This document shows positions 1 to 6,463 of a stretch of 8,827 nucleotides of DNA, one piece after another. Under the pieces are notes generated by a model. That model had not been told where the DNA came from and made no database searches. It saw only the letters and a list, made by a program, of their open reading frames with translations. Source of the stretch: Deltaproteobacteria bacterium (GTDB taxonomy: Bacteria; Desulfobacterota; Binatia; UBA12015); assembly GCA_003447545.1 (NCBI GenBank), contig DLYX01000120.1, forward strand, positions 1-8,827. Reading direction: 5' to 3'. Within the stretch, counting starts at the first letter, position 1; the number at the start of each line of letters is the position of its first letter. A program made the position numbers and the translations under genes.

Positions 1-1267
1 CCAATGGGGTGATGAGGGAAAAGGGAAGGTCGTTGACCGCTTTGCCTCCCATGCAGATGTCTGTGTCCGATTTCAGGGCGGCAATAATGCTGGCCATACT
101 CTGGTTGTCGGCAAGGAAAAAACGGTCGTTCATCTGATTCCGGCTGGAGTTCTTCATGGGCAAACAGTCTGCGTGCTCGGGCCTGGCGTCGTCATTGACC
201 CCAAAGTTCTGGTTGGCGAGATCGATGGCTTGCAGGCCAGAGGCTACCTGAGCGAAACAGCTCAGCTCCGGATCGACGAGCGGGCGCATGTCATTCTCCC
301 TGTCCATCGCGCGCTTGATGCGGCGCGAGAAAAAGGCGCCGGCGCCGGCGCGATCGGCACCACGGGCCGCGGCATTGGCCCGTGTTACGAGGACAAGGCC
401 GCCCGCCGCGGTGTGCGTATGGTGGATTTGATCCAGCCCGAGTTCTTCCGCGAAAGAGTCGCCGGGATTCTGGCCGAACGGAATCTGCTGCTCGAGTCCT
501 ATGGTGCAGAACCGCAGTCGGTCGATGCGATCTGTGACGAGTATGCTGCCTACGCCGAGAGACTGGCTCCGCATATTACGGATACCGTGTCCTATGTCGC
601 TGCCGAAAGTCAGGCCAATCGTCGCATCCTCTTTGAGGGGGCTCAGGCCGCCATGCTCGATATCGACCACGGGACGTATCCTTTTGTGACGTCCTCGAAT
701 ACGCTCTCGGGAGCCGTAGGTACGGGTGGCGGCATCGCGCCGCGCCACCTCGGACGTGTTCTCGGAATCGCAAAAGCCTATACGACCCGCGTCGGGGCAG
801 GGGCTTTCCCCACCGAACTCACCGACGAAACCGGGGAGCGCCTTCGCGAAGCAGGTGGCGAATTTGGCGCCACCACGGGGCGACCTCGTCGCTGTGGCTG
901 GTTCGATGCGGTTGTCGTGCGTCAGGCCGCCCGGCTCTCCGGTCTTTCGGGTATCGCGCTGACCAAACTGGACGTTCTATCGGGATTAGGAAAATTGAAG
1001 ATCTGCGTCGGCTACGATTGTAAGGGGACTCGCTTCGATCGAATGCCGGCCAGCGTGCAGGGACTGGCCGAGGCTCGTCCGATCTACGAAGAGATCGACG
1101 GCTGGACGGGTGATTTGTCGGGGGCCCGTGCGGTCGAGGACCTGCCCCGCGAGGCACGCTTGTATATCAAGCGCATCGAGGAGCTCACTGCGACGCCAGT
1201 GACCTTGATCTCGGTTGGTGCGGAACGAGACGAGACAATTTTATTGCGGGACCCCTTCCCGGTTTGA
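1..1267 (+). CDS. purA: Adenylosuccinate synthase, 5'-partial
   Basis: Joins IMP and aspartate using GTP to make adenylosuccinate, the first committed step from IMP to AMP; cytosolic. The reading frame is open from base 2 and begins at QWGDEGKGK, the phosphate-binding loop. The visible Asp4 and His32 (in NNAGHT) match the catalytic Asp13 and His41 of the E. coli enzyme, an offset of 9, so only about 10 codons lie outside the window. Other family motifs are TGRGIGPCYEDK, LFEGAQ, DHGTYPFVTSSNT, TTRVGAGAFPTEL, the IMP/GTP-site segment GATTGRPRRCGWFD, and LTKLDVL. The C-terminal stretch ending ISVGAERDETI is also typical. The 421 visible codons plus the missing start give the usual length of about 430. 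The in-frame GTG at 173 lies deep inside the conserved domain and is not the start. The next gene is on the same strand 68 bp downstream, so read-through transcription is possible. Identification is essentially certain. Confidence 0.98.
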   Translation, partial: QWGDEGKGKVVDRFASHADVCVRFQGGNNAGHTLVVGKEKTVVHLIPAGVLHGQTVCVLGPGVVIDPKVLVGEIDGLQARGYLSETAQLRIDERAHVILPVHRALDAAREKGAGAGAIGTTGRGIGPCYEDKAARRGVRMVDLIQPEFFRERVAGILAERNLLLESYGAEPQSVDAICDEYAAYAERLAPHITDTVSYVAAESQANRRILFEGAQAAMLDIDHGTYPFVTSSNTLSGAVGTGGGIAPRHLGRVLGIAKAYTTRVGAGAFPTELTDETGERLREAGGEFGATTGRPRRCGWFDAVVVRQAARLSGLSGIALTKLDVLSGLGKLKICVGYDCKGTRFDRMPASVQGLAEARPIYEEIDGWTGDLSGARAVEDLPREARLYIKRIEELTATPVTLISVGAERDETILLRDPFPV

Positions 1268-1271
1268 GGAG

Positions 1272-1301
1272 TCGGGAATCGCGATGGCTGCGACGTCCCG
1301 A
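1272..1301 (+). other. Possible hairpin after purA
   Basis: TCGGGA (1272-1277) pairs with TCCCGA (1296-1301), and inside it TCGC (1279-1282) can pair with GCGA (1290-1293) around a 7-nt loop. It starts 5 bp after the purA stop. No T-run follows, so it is not a canonical intrinsic terminator. It could be a processing or partial-attenuation structure between purA and the exporter genes, or chance in GC-rich DNA. Confidence 0.3.
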
Positions 1302-1335
1302 TCGGATTGACCGCTCGGGAGGGGACGGTTAATCG

Positions 1336-2274
1336 ATGACTATGGCCGCCGCTGTCGTCACAGAGGAATTGCGTCGCACCTACGACGGGCGCGAGGCCGT
1401 TCGGGGTATCTCCCTGACGATCCCCGAGGGGGAAATTTTTGGCCTTCTGGGTCCGAATGGAGCCGGAAAAACCACCACCCTTTCGATGATTTCGACCCGC
1501 ATCCGGCCCACTTCCGGGGACGCATGGGTGTGCGGGAAGCACGTCGTAAAAGAGGTGCACCGCGCCCGCCGTTTTTTGAACGTAGCCCCTCAGGAAGAGG
1601 CTCATTATCCCACGTTGACGGCGGAAGAGAACCTGCAGTTTTTTGCTCGGCTCTATGGCGTCCCGACAGCCAAGCGTGGGGCCCTGGTTGAGAAAGCGCT
1701 CGCGGTTGTCGAATTGCAGGGGCGCCGGCATGACCGCGTGGGCACGTTTTCGGGAGGGATGCGTCGCCGGCTGAATCTGGGTTGCGCGCTTGTCAGTGGG
1801 CCTCGTGTGGTTCTTTTGGACGAGCCAACTGTGGGCGTGGACCCTCAGTCGCGCGCTCATATTTTCGATGCTGTCCGCCGCTTGCGTGAGGAGGGACTCA
1901 CGATCCTCTACACAACGCATTATCTCGCCGAGGCGGAGGAGCTTTGTGACCGCATTGGTGTGATTGACGAGGGGAAGATTGTCGCTCTGGGTACGATTCC
2001 CGAGCTTTTGGCCGGCTCACGGACGCGCGAGGTCGTCGAGCTCCGTTTTCCGATGGGGATGACGTCACTTCCGATTGTCGAGAATCATCCCGAGGTCGAG
2101 AAGGTCGAATTTCACGGTCCTCTGGTGCGTATTTATGCTCGTCATGCGCAGCCGCTTCTTGCAACGGTCTGCGCTCCGGGCGCGCTGGCGGAAGAGCTTG
2201 TGCAGATCAAGGTCACACCTGTCTCTCTGGAAACCATTTTCATGGAAATTACCGGCAAGGAGCTGCGCGATTGA
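1336..2274 (+). CDS. ABC exporter ATP-binding protein (DrrA/CcmA-type)
   Basis: Cytoplasmic ATPase that would power the ABC-2 permease encoded two genes downstream. All nucleotide-binding-domain motifs are intact: Walker A GPNGAGKT (residues 39-46), Q-loop Gln86 in VAPQEE, signature FSGGMRRR (138-145), Walker B VVLLDEPT (158-165) with catalytic Glu163, D-loop VGVD, and H-loop His195 in TTHYLAEAEEL. About 90 residues follow the core domain, as in drug and polyketide exporter ATPases of the DrrA class. At 312 aa the length is normal. The ATG at 1336 is preceded by GGGAGGGGA (1317-1325), a strong ribosome-binding site at 10-nt spacing; the ATG two codons later is an alternative. It is the first gene of a five-gene block and overlaps the next gene by 4 nt. 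One ATPase and one permease imply a homodimer of each. The substrate cannot be read from the sequence. Confidence 0.95.
   Translation: MTMAAAVVTEELRRTYDGREAVRGISLTIPEGEIFGLLGPNGAGKTTTLSMISTRIRPTSGDAWVCGKHVVKEVHRARRFLNVAPQEEAHYPTLTAEENLQFFARLYGVPTAKRGALVEKALAVVELQGRRHDRVGTFSGGMRRRLNLGCALVSGPRVVLLDEPTVGVDPQSRAHIFDAVRRLREEGLTILYTTHYLAEAEELCDRIGVIDEGKIVALGTIPELLAGSRTREVVELRFPMGMTSLPIVENHPEVEKVEFHGPLVRIYARHAQPLLATVCAPGALAEELVQIKVTPVSLETIFMEITGKELRD
2257..2262 (+). promoter_or_regulatory. Ribosome-binding site deciding a TTG start
   Basis: AAGGAG lies 8 nt before the TTG at 2271, inside the end of the ATPase gene. It supports TTG as the start of the MlaC-family gene. The only in-frame alternatives ahead of the mature protein are other TTG codons that cut into the signal peptide, and the first in-frame ATG (codon 38) would remove it entirely. 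Confidence 0.75.
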
Positions 2275-2903
2275 TAGTTCGAGTCACGGAAATATTGCGC
2301 AAGATCAAGTTGGTTTGTTTGTTCGCATGCTTGACGGTTTCCCCGGTTTCGGCGGCCGAGACCTATTTGGTCGAAGGGCCAATGCGGCATACTCAGGAAA
2401 TCTTGCAGAGTTCCAATACCATCGTCACCGGTCCCGGAGATCGCGATGCGAAATTGATCAAGCTGAAGGTTCTGCTGCGGGACTTTCTCGATACCGATGC
2501 GCTGGGCCGGAGATCGATGGGCAAGCACCTGGAAGGGGTGAGTCCCGAGCAGGAAGCCCGATTTCTTTCGCTATTTCGGGATCTTTTTGTTCGGACCTAC
2601 GTCCAACGGCTGCTTCTTTTTGATGTGCCTGAATTTGCTTACGGCGACGAGCGAATCGTCGGCGATACCGCGGAAGTCGAAACAGAGATCGTCACCGACC
2701 GCGATCGCTTCGGCGTGGACTACGATCTGCGCAAAACAAAAGACGGCTGGGCCGCCACGGATATCCGGATCGAAGACGTCAGCCTCGGCGCAAACTTCCG
2801 ATCCCAATTTGATCGCGCGCTCTCCAAGGATTCTCTCGACGGATTACTCGACCGTCTCGATCGTAAACTTCACGGAAAGAAGCCTCCCGCGCCCAGCCAA
2901 TGA
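2271..2903 (+). CDS. MlaC/Ttg2D-family periplasmic lipid-carrier-like protein
   Basis: Predicted secreted protein of the MlaC (Ttg2D, toluene-tolerance) family; family members carry phospholipid, or in HpnM-type relatives act with hopanoids, between the membranes. The signal peptide is clear: basic residues to Lys13, a hydrophobic stretch from 14 to about 26, and a VSA-A cleavage site after Ala28. The diagnostic segment runs from about residue 67 to 115: LLRDFLDTDALGRRSMGKHL followed by GVSPEQEARFLSLFRDLFVR and TYVQRLL. The C-terminal half (VETEIVTDRDRFGVDYDLRK, then GWAATDIRIEDVSLGANFRS) is also family-like. The length of 210 aa is normal. It starts with TTG overlapping the ATPase stop (TTGA) and ends overlapping the permease start (ATGA). 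No MlaD, MlaE or MlaF partner is in the window; the neighbours form a Drr-like ABC-2 exporter, an unusual setting. Cys20 sits in a poor lipobox-like context (LFAC), so a lipoprotein is less likely than cleavage by signal peptidase I. Confidence 0.85.
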   Translation: MIVRVTEILRKIKLVCLFACLTVSPVSAAETYLVEGPMRHTQEILQSSNTIVTGPGDRDAKLIKLKVLLRDFLDTDALGRRSMGKHLEGVSPEQEARFLSLFRDLFVRTYVQRLLLFDVPEFAYGDERIVGDTAEVETEIVTDRDRFGVDYDLRKTKDGWAATDIRIEDVSLGANFRSQFDRALSKDSLDGLLDRLDRKLHGKKPPAPSQ

Positions 2904-4000
2904 TTGCGGTCTTCTGGAAAGACCTTCGCCTGATCCTGCGGGATCCCTGGGCGCTCGGTTTCGCACTTCTGGTGCCGATTTTCGTCATCACGGTTATCGC
3001 TGCCGCCCTGTTTTCCAGCGGCGATGATACACCACGCATAACGATTCCGATCGTGGATGAAGACAGAGGGCCTGTGGCCGGAGCGTTCCGGAAACTCCTC
3101 GGCGAGCATGCGATTGTCGAGGTCATGGATCGCGAGCGCGCCGAGAATATGGTCGCGGTGCAAAACCGTGCGCCGGCAGCGCTGGTGTTCCCCCCCGGTC
3201 TGAGTCGGCGCTATCTTCAGGGGCGACCGAGCGTGGTGGAACTGCTCACGGACCCCGCGGAACCCGAAGGAGTGCAGGCGGTCAAGGTACTGCTTCTGCT
3301 GATGGACAAGGAAGCGGCAGCTCTCGCCGATCCCCTGACCGACGATATGATGGTGATCGAGGAACGTAACCTCACGGGAAACCGCACGGCGATCTCCGAT
3401 TTCGAGGCGAACGTGCCCGGCTTCACGATCATGTTCACGCTTCTGGCGATCATTTTTGGTGTGTCGATGGGGCTGCATGAGGAACGGGAATGGGGGACTC
3501 TGCCCAGATTGCTGGTAGCCCCCGCAGGCTTCACCTGGATTCTATGCGGGAAATTAGGTGCGCGTTTTGTGCTCGGGTTTGGGCAATTGGTCCTGCTTCT
3601 GCTTTGGGCCCATTTTCTCTTTGATGTGTCTCTGGGCCCGTCCGTGAGCGGTTTTCTCCTGCTTTCGGCAATGATCGTCCTTGGCTGCGTCACGCTGGGG
3701 TTGGTGGTGGGCGGGATCGCCCGGACCCGGGAGCAGGCACAATCGCTGGGCTTGGCCGCGATGATGATCTGGTCGGGGATGGGTGGCCTTTTCTGGCCGC
3801 CGGATATGATGCCGAATGGGCTGCGACTGGCTGCCGAGGGGTTTTTTACCACCTGGGCTATGCGGGGGATGAATGATCTCGTGCTAAGAGATCAGGGGTT
3901 GGCGGGTATCGCAGACACGCTAGGTGTCCTTTTTATATTCGGAGTCGGGACTCTTCTGATCGGTCTCTGGATTTTCAGGGTACGCCATAGCGCGCGTTAG
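2900..4000 (+). CDS. ABC-2 type transporter permease
   Basis: Inner-membrane half of the exporter, paired with the upstream ATPase. It has the layout of the ABC-2 (YhhJ/DrrB-like, ABC2_membrane_3) class: a short cytoplasmic start (FWKDLRLILRDP), a first membrane helix at about residues 18-38, an extracytoplasmic domain of roughly 130 residues, then five more helices at about 172-190, 219-240, 246-270, 280-300 and 338-360. The conserved cytoplasmic turn EEREWGTLPRLLVAP (about 193-207) follows helix 2, as in family members. The length of 366 aa is typical. The ATG overlaps the MlaC-family stop by 4 nt (ATGA) and has no close Shine-Dalgarno sequence, so translation is probably coupled. The TolC-family gene starts 9 nt after its stop. 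The cargo is unknown; drugs, lipids or glycolipids are all possible for this class. Confidence 0.93.
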   Translation: MIAVFWKDLRLILRDPWALGFALLVPIFVITVIAAALFSSGDDTPRITIPIVDEDRGPVAGAFRKLLGEHAIVEVMDRERAENMVAVQNRAPAALVFPPGLSRRYLQGRPSVVELLTDPAEPEGVQAVKVLLLLMDKEAAALADPLTDDMMVIEERNLTGNRTAISDFEANVPGFTIMFTLLAIIFGVSMGLHEEREWGTLPRLLVAPAGFTWILCGKLGARFVLGFGQLVLLLLWAHFLFDVSLGPSVSGFLLLSAMIVLGCVTLGLVVGGIARTREQAQSLGLAAMMIWSGMGGLFWPPDMMPNGLRLAAEGFFTTWAMRGMNDLVLRDQGLAGIADTLGVLFIFGVGTLLIGLWIFRVRHSAR

Positions 4001-4009
4001 GACGACGAG

Positions 4010-5476
4010 TTGGGCGAACACGGAATGTTTTCGAAAGGCGACAGGCAGCGAGCACTTGGAGCGGCGATGGCCGTGGTCCTCTGCCTTGTCTCGGTCACGT
4101 TGGCCTCGGCCGCACCGATCGATACCGAAGCCCGCGACGTCCGTCTCGAGAAGCGTTCCTTGCCTACATGGATTCGAGGTGCTCTGGCTGCTGCGCCGGA
4201 GATGGTCGTGGCGCGGAGCGAGGTGACCATTCGCGAGAGAGGTCTGGGGACGGCTCAGGCGGCGCGATTTCTCCCCGAGTTTCATGCCTTGAGCTTGTCG
4301 GGGGTCAGCAAGCGGGCCCGCGGCACTGTGAATGCGCCATTGGATACCGTCGATACCAATGCGTACGGACCGTTTACCCAAGTCGAGGTTCAATTCGTTC
4401 AGCCTTTGTTTACCTGGGGGAAAATCACCTCCAATATCGAGGCCGCTGCGCGAGCGGTGGACGCACAGATGGCGGCCGGCGAGCGCACCGGGAACGCGAT
4501 TGTCGAGCAAACCAAGGAACTTTACTTCAACATCCTTCTGGCGCGGACCCTCGGGGGGATCGTGGCCGAGACCGCGAAGGGGTTTGATGACGCCCTCGAG
4601 ACGGCACGCGAGCGCCGTGAGGACGGGGATGCGGATATTACGGAACTCGATATTCTCTACCTGCGCGTCGGCCGCGCAGAGATCAAGAAGCAAATCCCAC
4701 GACTGGAAGTGAGCGAGCGCATCGCCCTGGAGGCGCTGCGAATTCTTGCCGGGGAACCCCGTCGGGATCCACTCGATGTCGGCGAGCGCTTTCTCGATCC
4801 AGTGCCGGCGAAGGTTCGGGAATTGGCTTATTACGAGGAGCAACTCTTCTCGCAAAGTCCGCAGTGGAAGCAGCTGCAGTTTGGCATTGAAGCCAAGTCC
4901 AGCCAGCGAGATGCCATGGCGGCCGACTACTACCCAAGCTTCTTCCTCAGCGGGACGTTTGCCTACAGCTATGCCCCCAAGCGGAAGCGACAGCTGAACC
5001 CCTTCGCCTGGGACCAATTCAACTATTTGCGGGGGCCCGGTGGTGTGCTCGGGATTCGTTGGCCGCTCAATTTCCATCTTACCGAGGCTCGTGTCTCGGC
5101 GGCGCAGGCCGAAGTGGAAAAGCTGCATGCGGAGAGTCGCCGCGCCCGCTCGGGGCTGGAACTGGAGCTTCAGGAGGCCTACGACGGAGTGACGCAGGCT
5201 CGCGAGTCGCTGGAGGTCCTCGAGGACGGGCGGAAGGCAGGGCGCGCCATCCTGACCTTGTCGGTGACGAACTTCGATATCGGTATTGGGGACGCCTCCG
5301 AGATCCTGCAGGCTTTGGGGAATTACGCTCGTGTTTCCTCAAGCTACTACGACAGCGTTCGCCAATACGATATGGCTTTGGCCAAGCTGACGCGGGTCAC
5401 CGGCGAAGAAGTGATGGTGCTCGAAGGAATTCTGCCCGGCTACCGTTGGGTTGCCGAAGGAAGTCGTCGCGAGTGA
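4010..5476 (+). CDS. TolC-family outer-membrane efflux channel
   Basis: Predicted outer-membrane channel that would complete export from the inner-membrane ABC pair. The signal peptide ends with AVVLCLVSVTLASA-A. The mature protein has the two-fold OEP repeat: the first half carries FVQPLFTWGKI (about residues 129-139) and long Ala/Glu-rich helices, and the second half repeats the pattern with GVLGIRWPLNFH (about 345-356) followed by EARVSAAQAEVEKL. Tyr/Phe-rich strands (DYYPSFFLSGTFAYSYAP) fit the beta-barrel part. At 488 aa it is in the family range. The start is uncertain: TTG 4010 has AGGA (3999-4002) at 7-nt spacing, while ATG 4025 lacks a visible site but also yields a good signal peptide (483 aa). 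No HlyD/MFP adaptor gene is present in the block. Its stop overlaps the next gene's GTG start (GTGA). Confidence 0.93.
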   Translation: MGEHGMFSKGDRQRALGAAMAVVLCLVSVTLASAAPIDTEARDVRLEKRSLPTWIRGALAAAPEMVVARSEVTIRERGLGTAQAARFLPEFHALSLSGVSKRARGTVNAPLDTVDTNAYGPFTQVEVQFVQPLFTWGKITSNIEAAARAVDAQMAAGERTGNAIVEQTKELYFNILLARTLGGIVAETAKGFDDALETARERREDGDADITELDILYLRVGRAEIKKQIPRLEVSERIALEALRILAGEPRRDPLDVGERFLDPVPAKVRELAYYEEQLFSQSPQWKQLQFGIEAKSSQRDAMAADYYPSFFLSGTFAYSYAPKRKRQLNPFAWDQFNYLRGPGGVLGIRWPLNFHLTEARVSAAQAEVEKLHAESRRARSGLELELQEAYDGVTQARESLEVLEDGRKAGRAILTLSVTNFDIGIGDASEILQALGNYARVSSSYYDSVRQYDMALAKLTRVTGEEVMVLEGILPGYRWVAEGSRRE

Positions 5477-6312
5477 CGGTGGACTCGCCGGCGGGCGCGG
5501 TGATTGTCCCGGCCTACCTGCGCCAACCGGAGGACGTTGCGATTCTGGCAGGAACGCTCGGCGACCTTCCGGGATCCGTACGCCGGTGCATTGTGGTGGC
5601 TCAGGCCGGGCCGGAAGGCTTGCCTCCATTGCTGGATTTGCCCTCGGATCAGCGTTTGCGCGTGGTGCGCCTGCCGGCGGGAGTCGGGAAATGGCCGGCT
5701 TTCGCAGAGGGTCTGGCGCATCTCGACGGTGACGAGAGCTGGGTGGCCGTACTGGATGCCGATGGCGCATTCCCCGGACATTGTCTGGAGAGTCTCGCGG
5801 CTCGGATGGTCTCCGGGCCGTTCTCTCATGTCATCGGTACACGGCCACCTGACGCGATCGACCTTCGGGCACCCGGGACCGATGGGTCGCGTTTGCGCAT
5901 TCATCTGGAAGCTTTTTCCAATACCTTGGCGTTGCTCACGCTGGAGCGCAGCACCGATCCGGCGTTTCGGAATGCAGACCTCCAATGCGGGCTTCATTTG
6001 TTCGAGGCGGGTCGTCTGCGCGGCCTGGAACCTGCTTCCTGGCCGTTTTACGGCGGGGAGTTGCAGCTCTTTCACGATTCCCTGCAGGCCGGTTATACGG
6101 TTGGTTTCGCACCGATCGACGTTGCGGAAAACCCGGTTTCGACCTACCCCCTCGAGGCCATTGTCGACGGCCTTTTTCAGCTGCCTTTTCTGGCGACCGC
6201 GGATGCGAGCTTGCGTGAGCGCGCGCTTGCGGAGACCCCGATCTTGTATCCGGACTGGCCGCTCGATCCGGCCATGCTCGTTGCGGATCTCGAGCCGCTC
6301 CTGTCCCGTTAG
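5473..6312 (+). CDS. Putative GT-A-fold (GT2-like) glycosyltransferase
   Basis: A 279-aa protein without signal peptide or membrane helix, so probably cytoplasmic or peripheral. The N-terminus has the nucleotide-sugar-binding pattern of GT-A folds: VIVPAY (10-15), GVGKWPAFAEGL from residue 70, and VAVLDADG with a DxD-type Asp95-Ala96-Asp97. Further on, FYGGELQLFHDSLQAGYTVG around Glu196 resembles the acceptor and catalytic-base region of family 2 enzymes (EDxEL...RxxGY). The QxxRW motif of processive synthases is absent. GTG 5473 is taken as the start: it overlaps the TolC stop (GTGA), has AAGGAAG at 5457-5463, and just precedes the fold's first strand. The frame stays open far upstream, but that part lies inside the TolC gene. 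A glycosyltransferase ending an export operon suggests it modifies the cargo or a carrier lipid; this is inference. A non-glycosyl nucleotide transferase with the same fold is possible. Confidence 0.7.
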   Translation: MTVDSPAGAVIVPAYLRQPEDVAILAGTLGDLPGSVRRCIVVAQAGPEGLPPLLDLPSDQRLRVVRLPAGVGKWPAFAEGLAHLDGDESWVAVLDADGAFPGHCLESLAARMVSGPFSHVIGTRPPDAIDLRAPGTDGSRLRIHLEAFSNTLALLTLERSTDPAFRNADLQCGLHLFEAGRLRGLEPASWPFYGGELQLFHDSLQAGYTVGFAPIDVAENPVSTYPLEAIVDGLFQLPFLATADASLRERALAETPILYPDWPLDPAMLVADLEPLLSR

Positions 6313-6322
6313 GCCTTGCCTC

Positions 6323-6379
6323 TCACGCCAGATCGTCGAACTCGGGGGGGACTCGCTTTTCCTGGGGCTCGGGCTCGGC
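6323..6379 (-). other. In-frame continuation beyond the amber codon of the small membrane ORF
   Basis: Directly after the TAG that ends the tiny ORF at 6380, the same minus-strand frame stays open for 18 codons to a TGA at 6325-6323 and reads AEPEPQEKRVPPEFDDLA. Third codon positions are mostly G or C (14 of 18), like genes in this region, and the acidic, proline-rich composition would suit a soluble tail after a membrane helix. An open stretch this short is not by itself significant in GC-rich DNA. Options are a former tail lost to a TGG-to-TAG change, a sequencing error, amber read-through, or chance. It ends 10 bp from the convergent gene's stop. Confidence 0.35.
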
Positions 6380-6454
6380 CTAGGAGAGTTTCCAGACAAG
6401 GCCCAACCCAGCAATGAACCCAATCGAGAGTAAAGTGATTGCTAGTGTGGCCAT
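6380..6454 (-). CDS. Tiny single-helix membrane protein, coupled to fabI
   Basis: A 24-codon ORF beginning MATLAITLLSIGFIAGLG and ending LVWKLS before a TAG. Almost the whole product is one hydrophobic helix with a GxxxG-like GFIAGLG segment and a positive end, so it would sit in the inner membrane. The start is well supported: GAGGAAG lies 4 nt before the ATG and overlaps the fabI stop (TGAGGAAG), and the gap to fabI is only 9 nt. It is therefore probably translated from the fabI message. I do not recognise a family. The frame continues after the TAG for 18 coding-like codons, so the intact gene may have encoded about 43 residues. Function unknown; a small regulator or stabiliser of a membrane complex is possible but unsupported. 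Confidence 0.5.
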   Translation of the reverse strand: MATLAITLLSIGFIAGLGLVWKLS

Positions 6455-6463
6455 ATGACTTCC

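Noticed and set aside
173..175. In-frame GTG as the purA start
   Set aside because: The frame upstream to base 2 encodes the essential PurA phosphate loop and the catalytic His region, so the true start is outside the window.
1307..1335. TTGACC with a downstream AT-rich box as promoter of the exporter operon
   Set aside because: At 17-nt spacing the -10 candidate matches only 2 of 6 consensus bases, and the better box sits at a poor 15-nt spacing.
1084..1920. Minus-strand open frame across purA and the ATPase gene
   Set aside because: It spans the ends of two well-supported opposite-strand genes and shows no domain of its own.
3920..5128. Long minus-strand open frame opposite the TolC gene
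   Set aside because: No family motif, biased composition, and it is antisense to a clearly conserved gene; long open shadows are expected in GC-rich DNA.
5059..5472. N-terminal extension of the glycosyltransferase frame
   Set aside because: It overlaps the conserved C-terminal half of the TolC gene, its translation is low-complexity Arg/Gly-rich, and the fold's first strand begins only after 5473.
6311..6321. AGGC-CTT-GCCT as a terminator between the convergent genes
   Set aside because: Only a 4-bp stem with no T-run on either strand; no convincing terminator was found in this gap.
5440..6423. Minus-strand open frame of over 300 codons opposite the glycosyltransferase
   Set aside because: Arg-rich without recognisable domains, antisense to a coupled gene with clear motifs.
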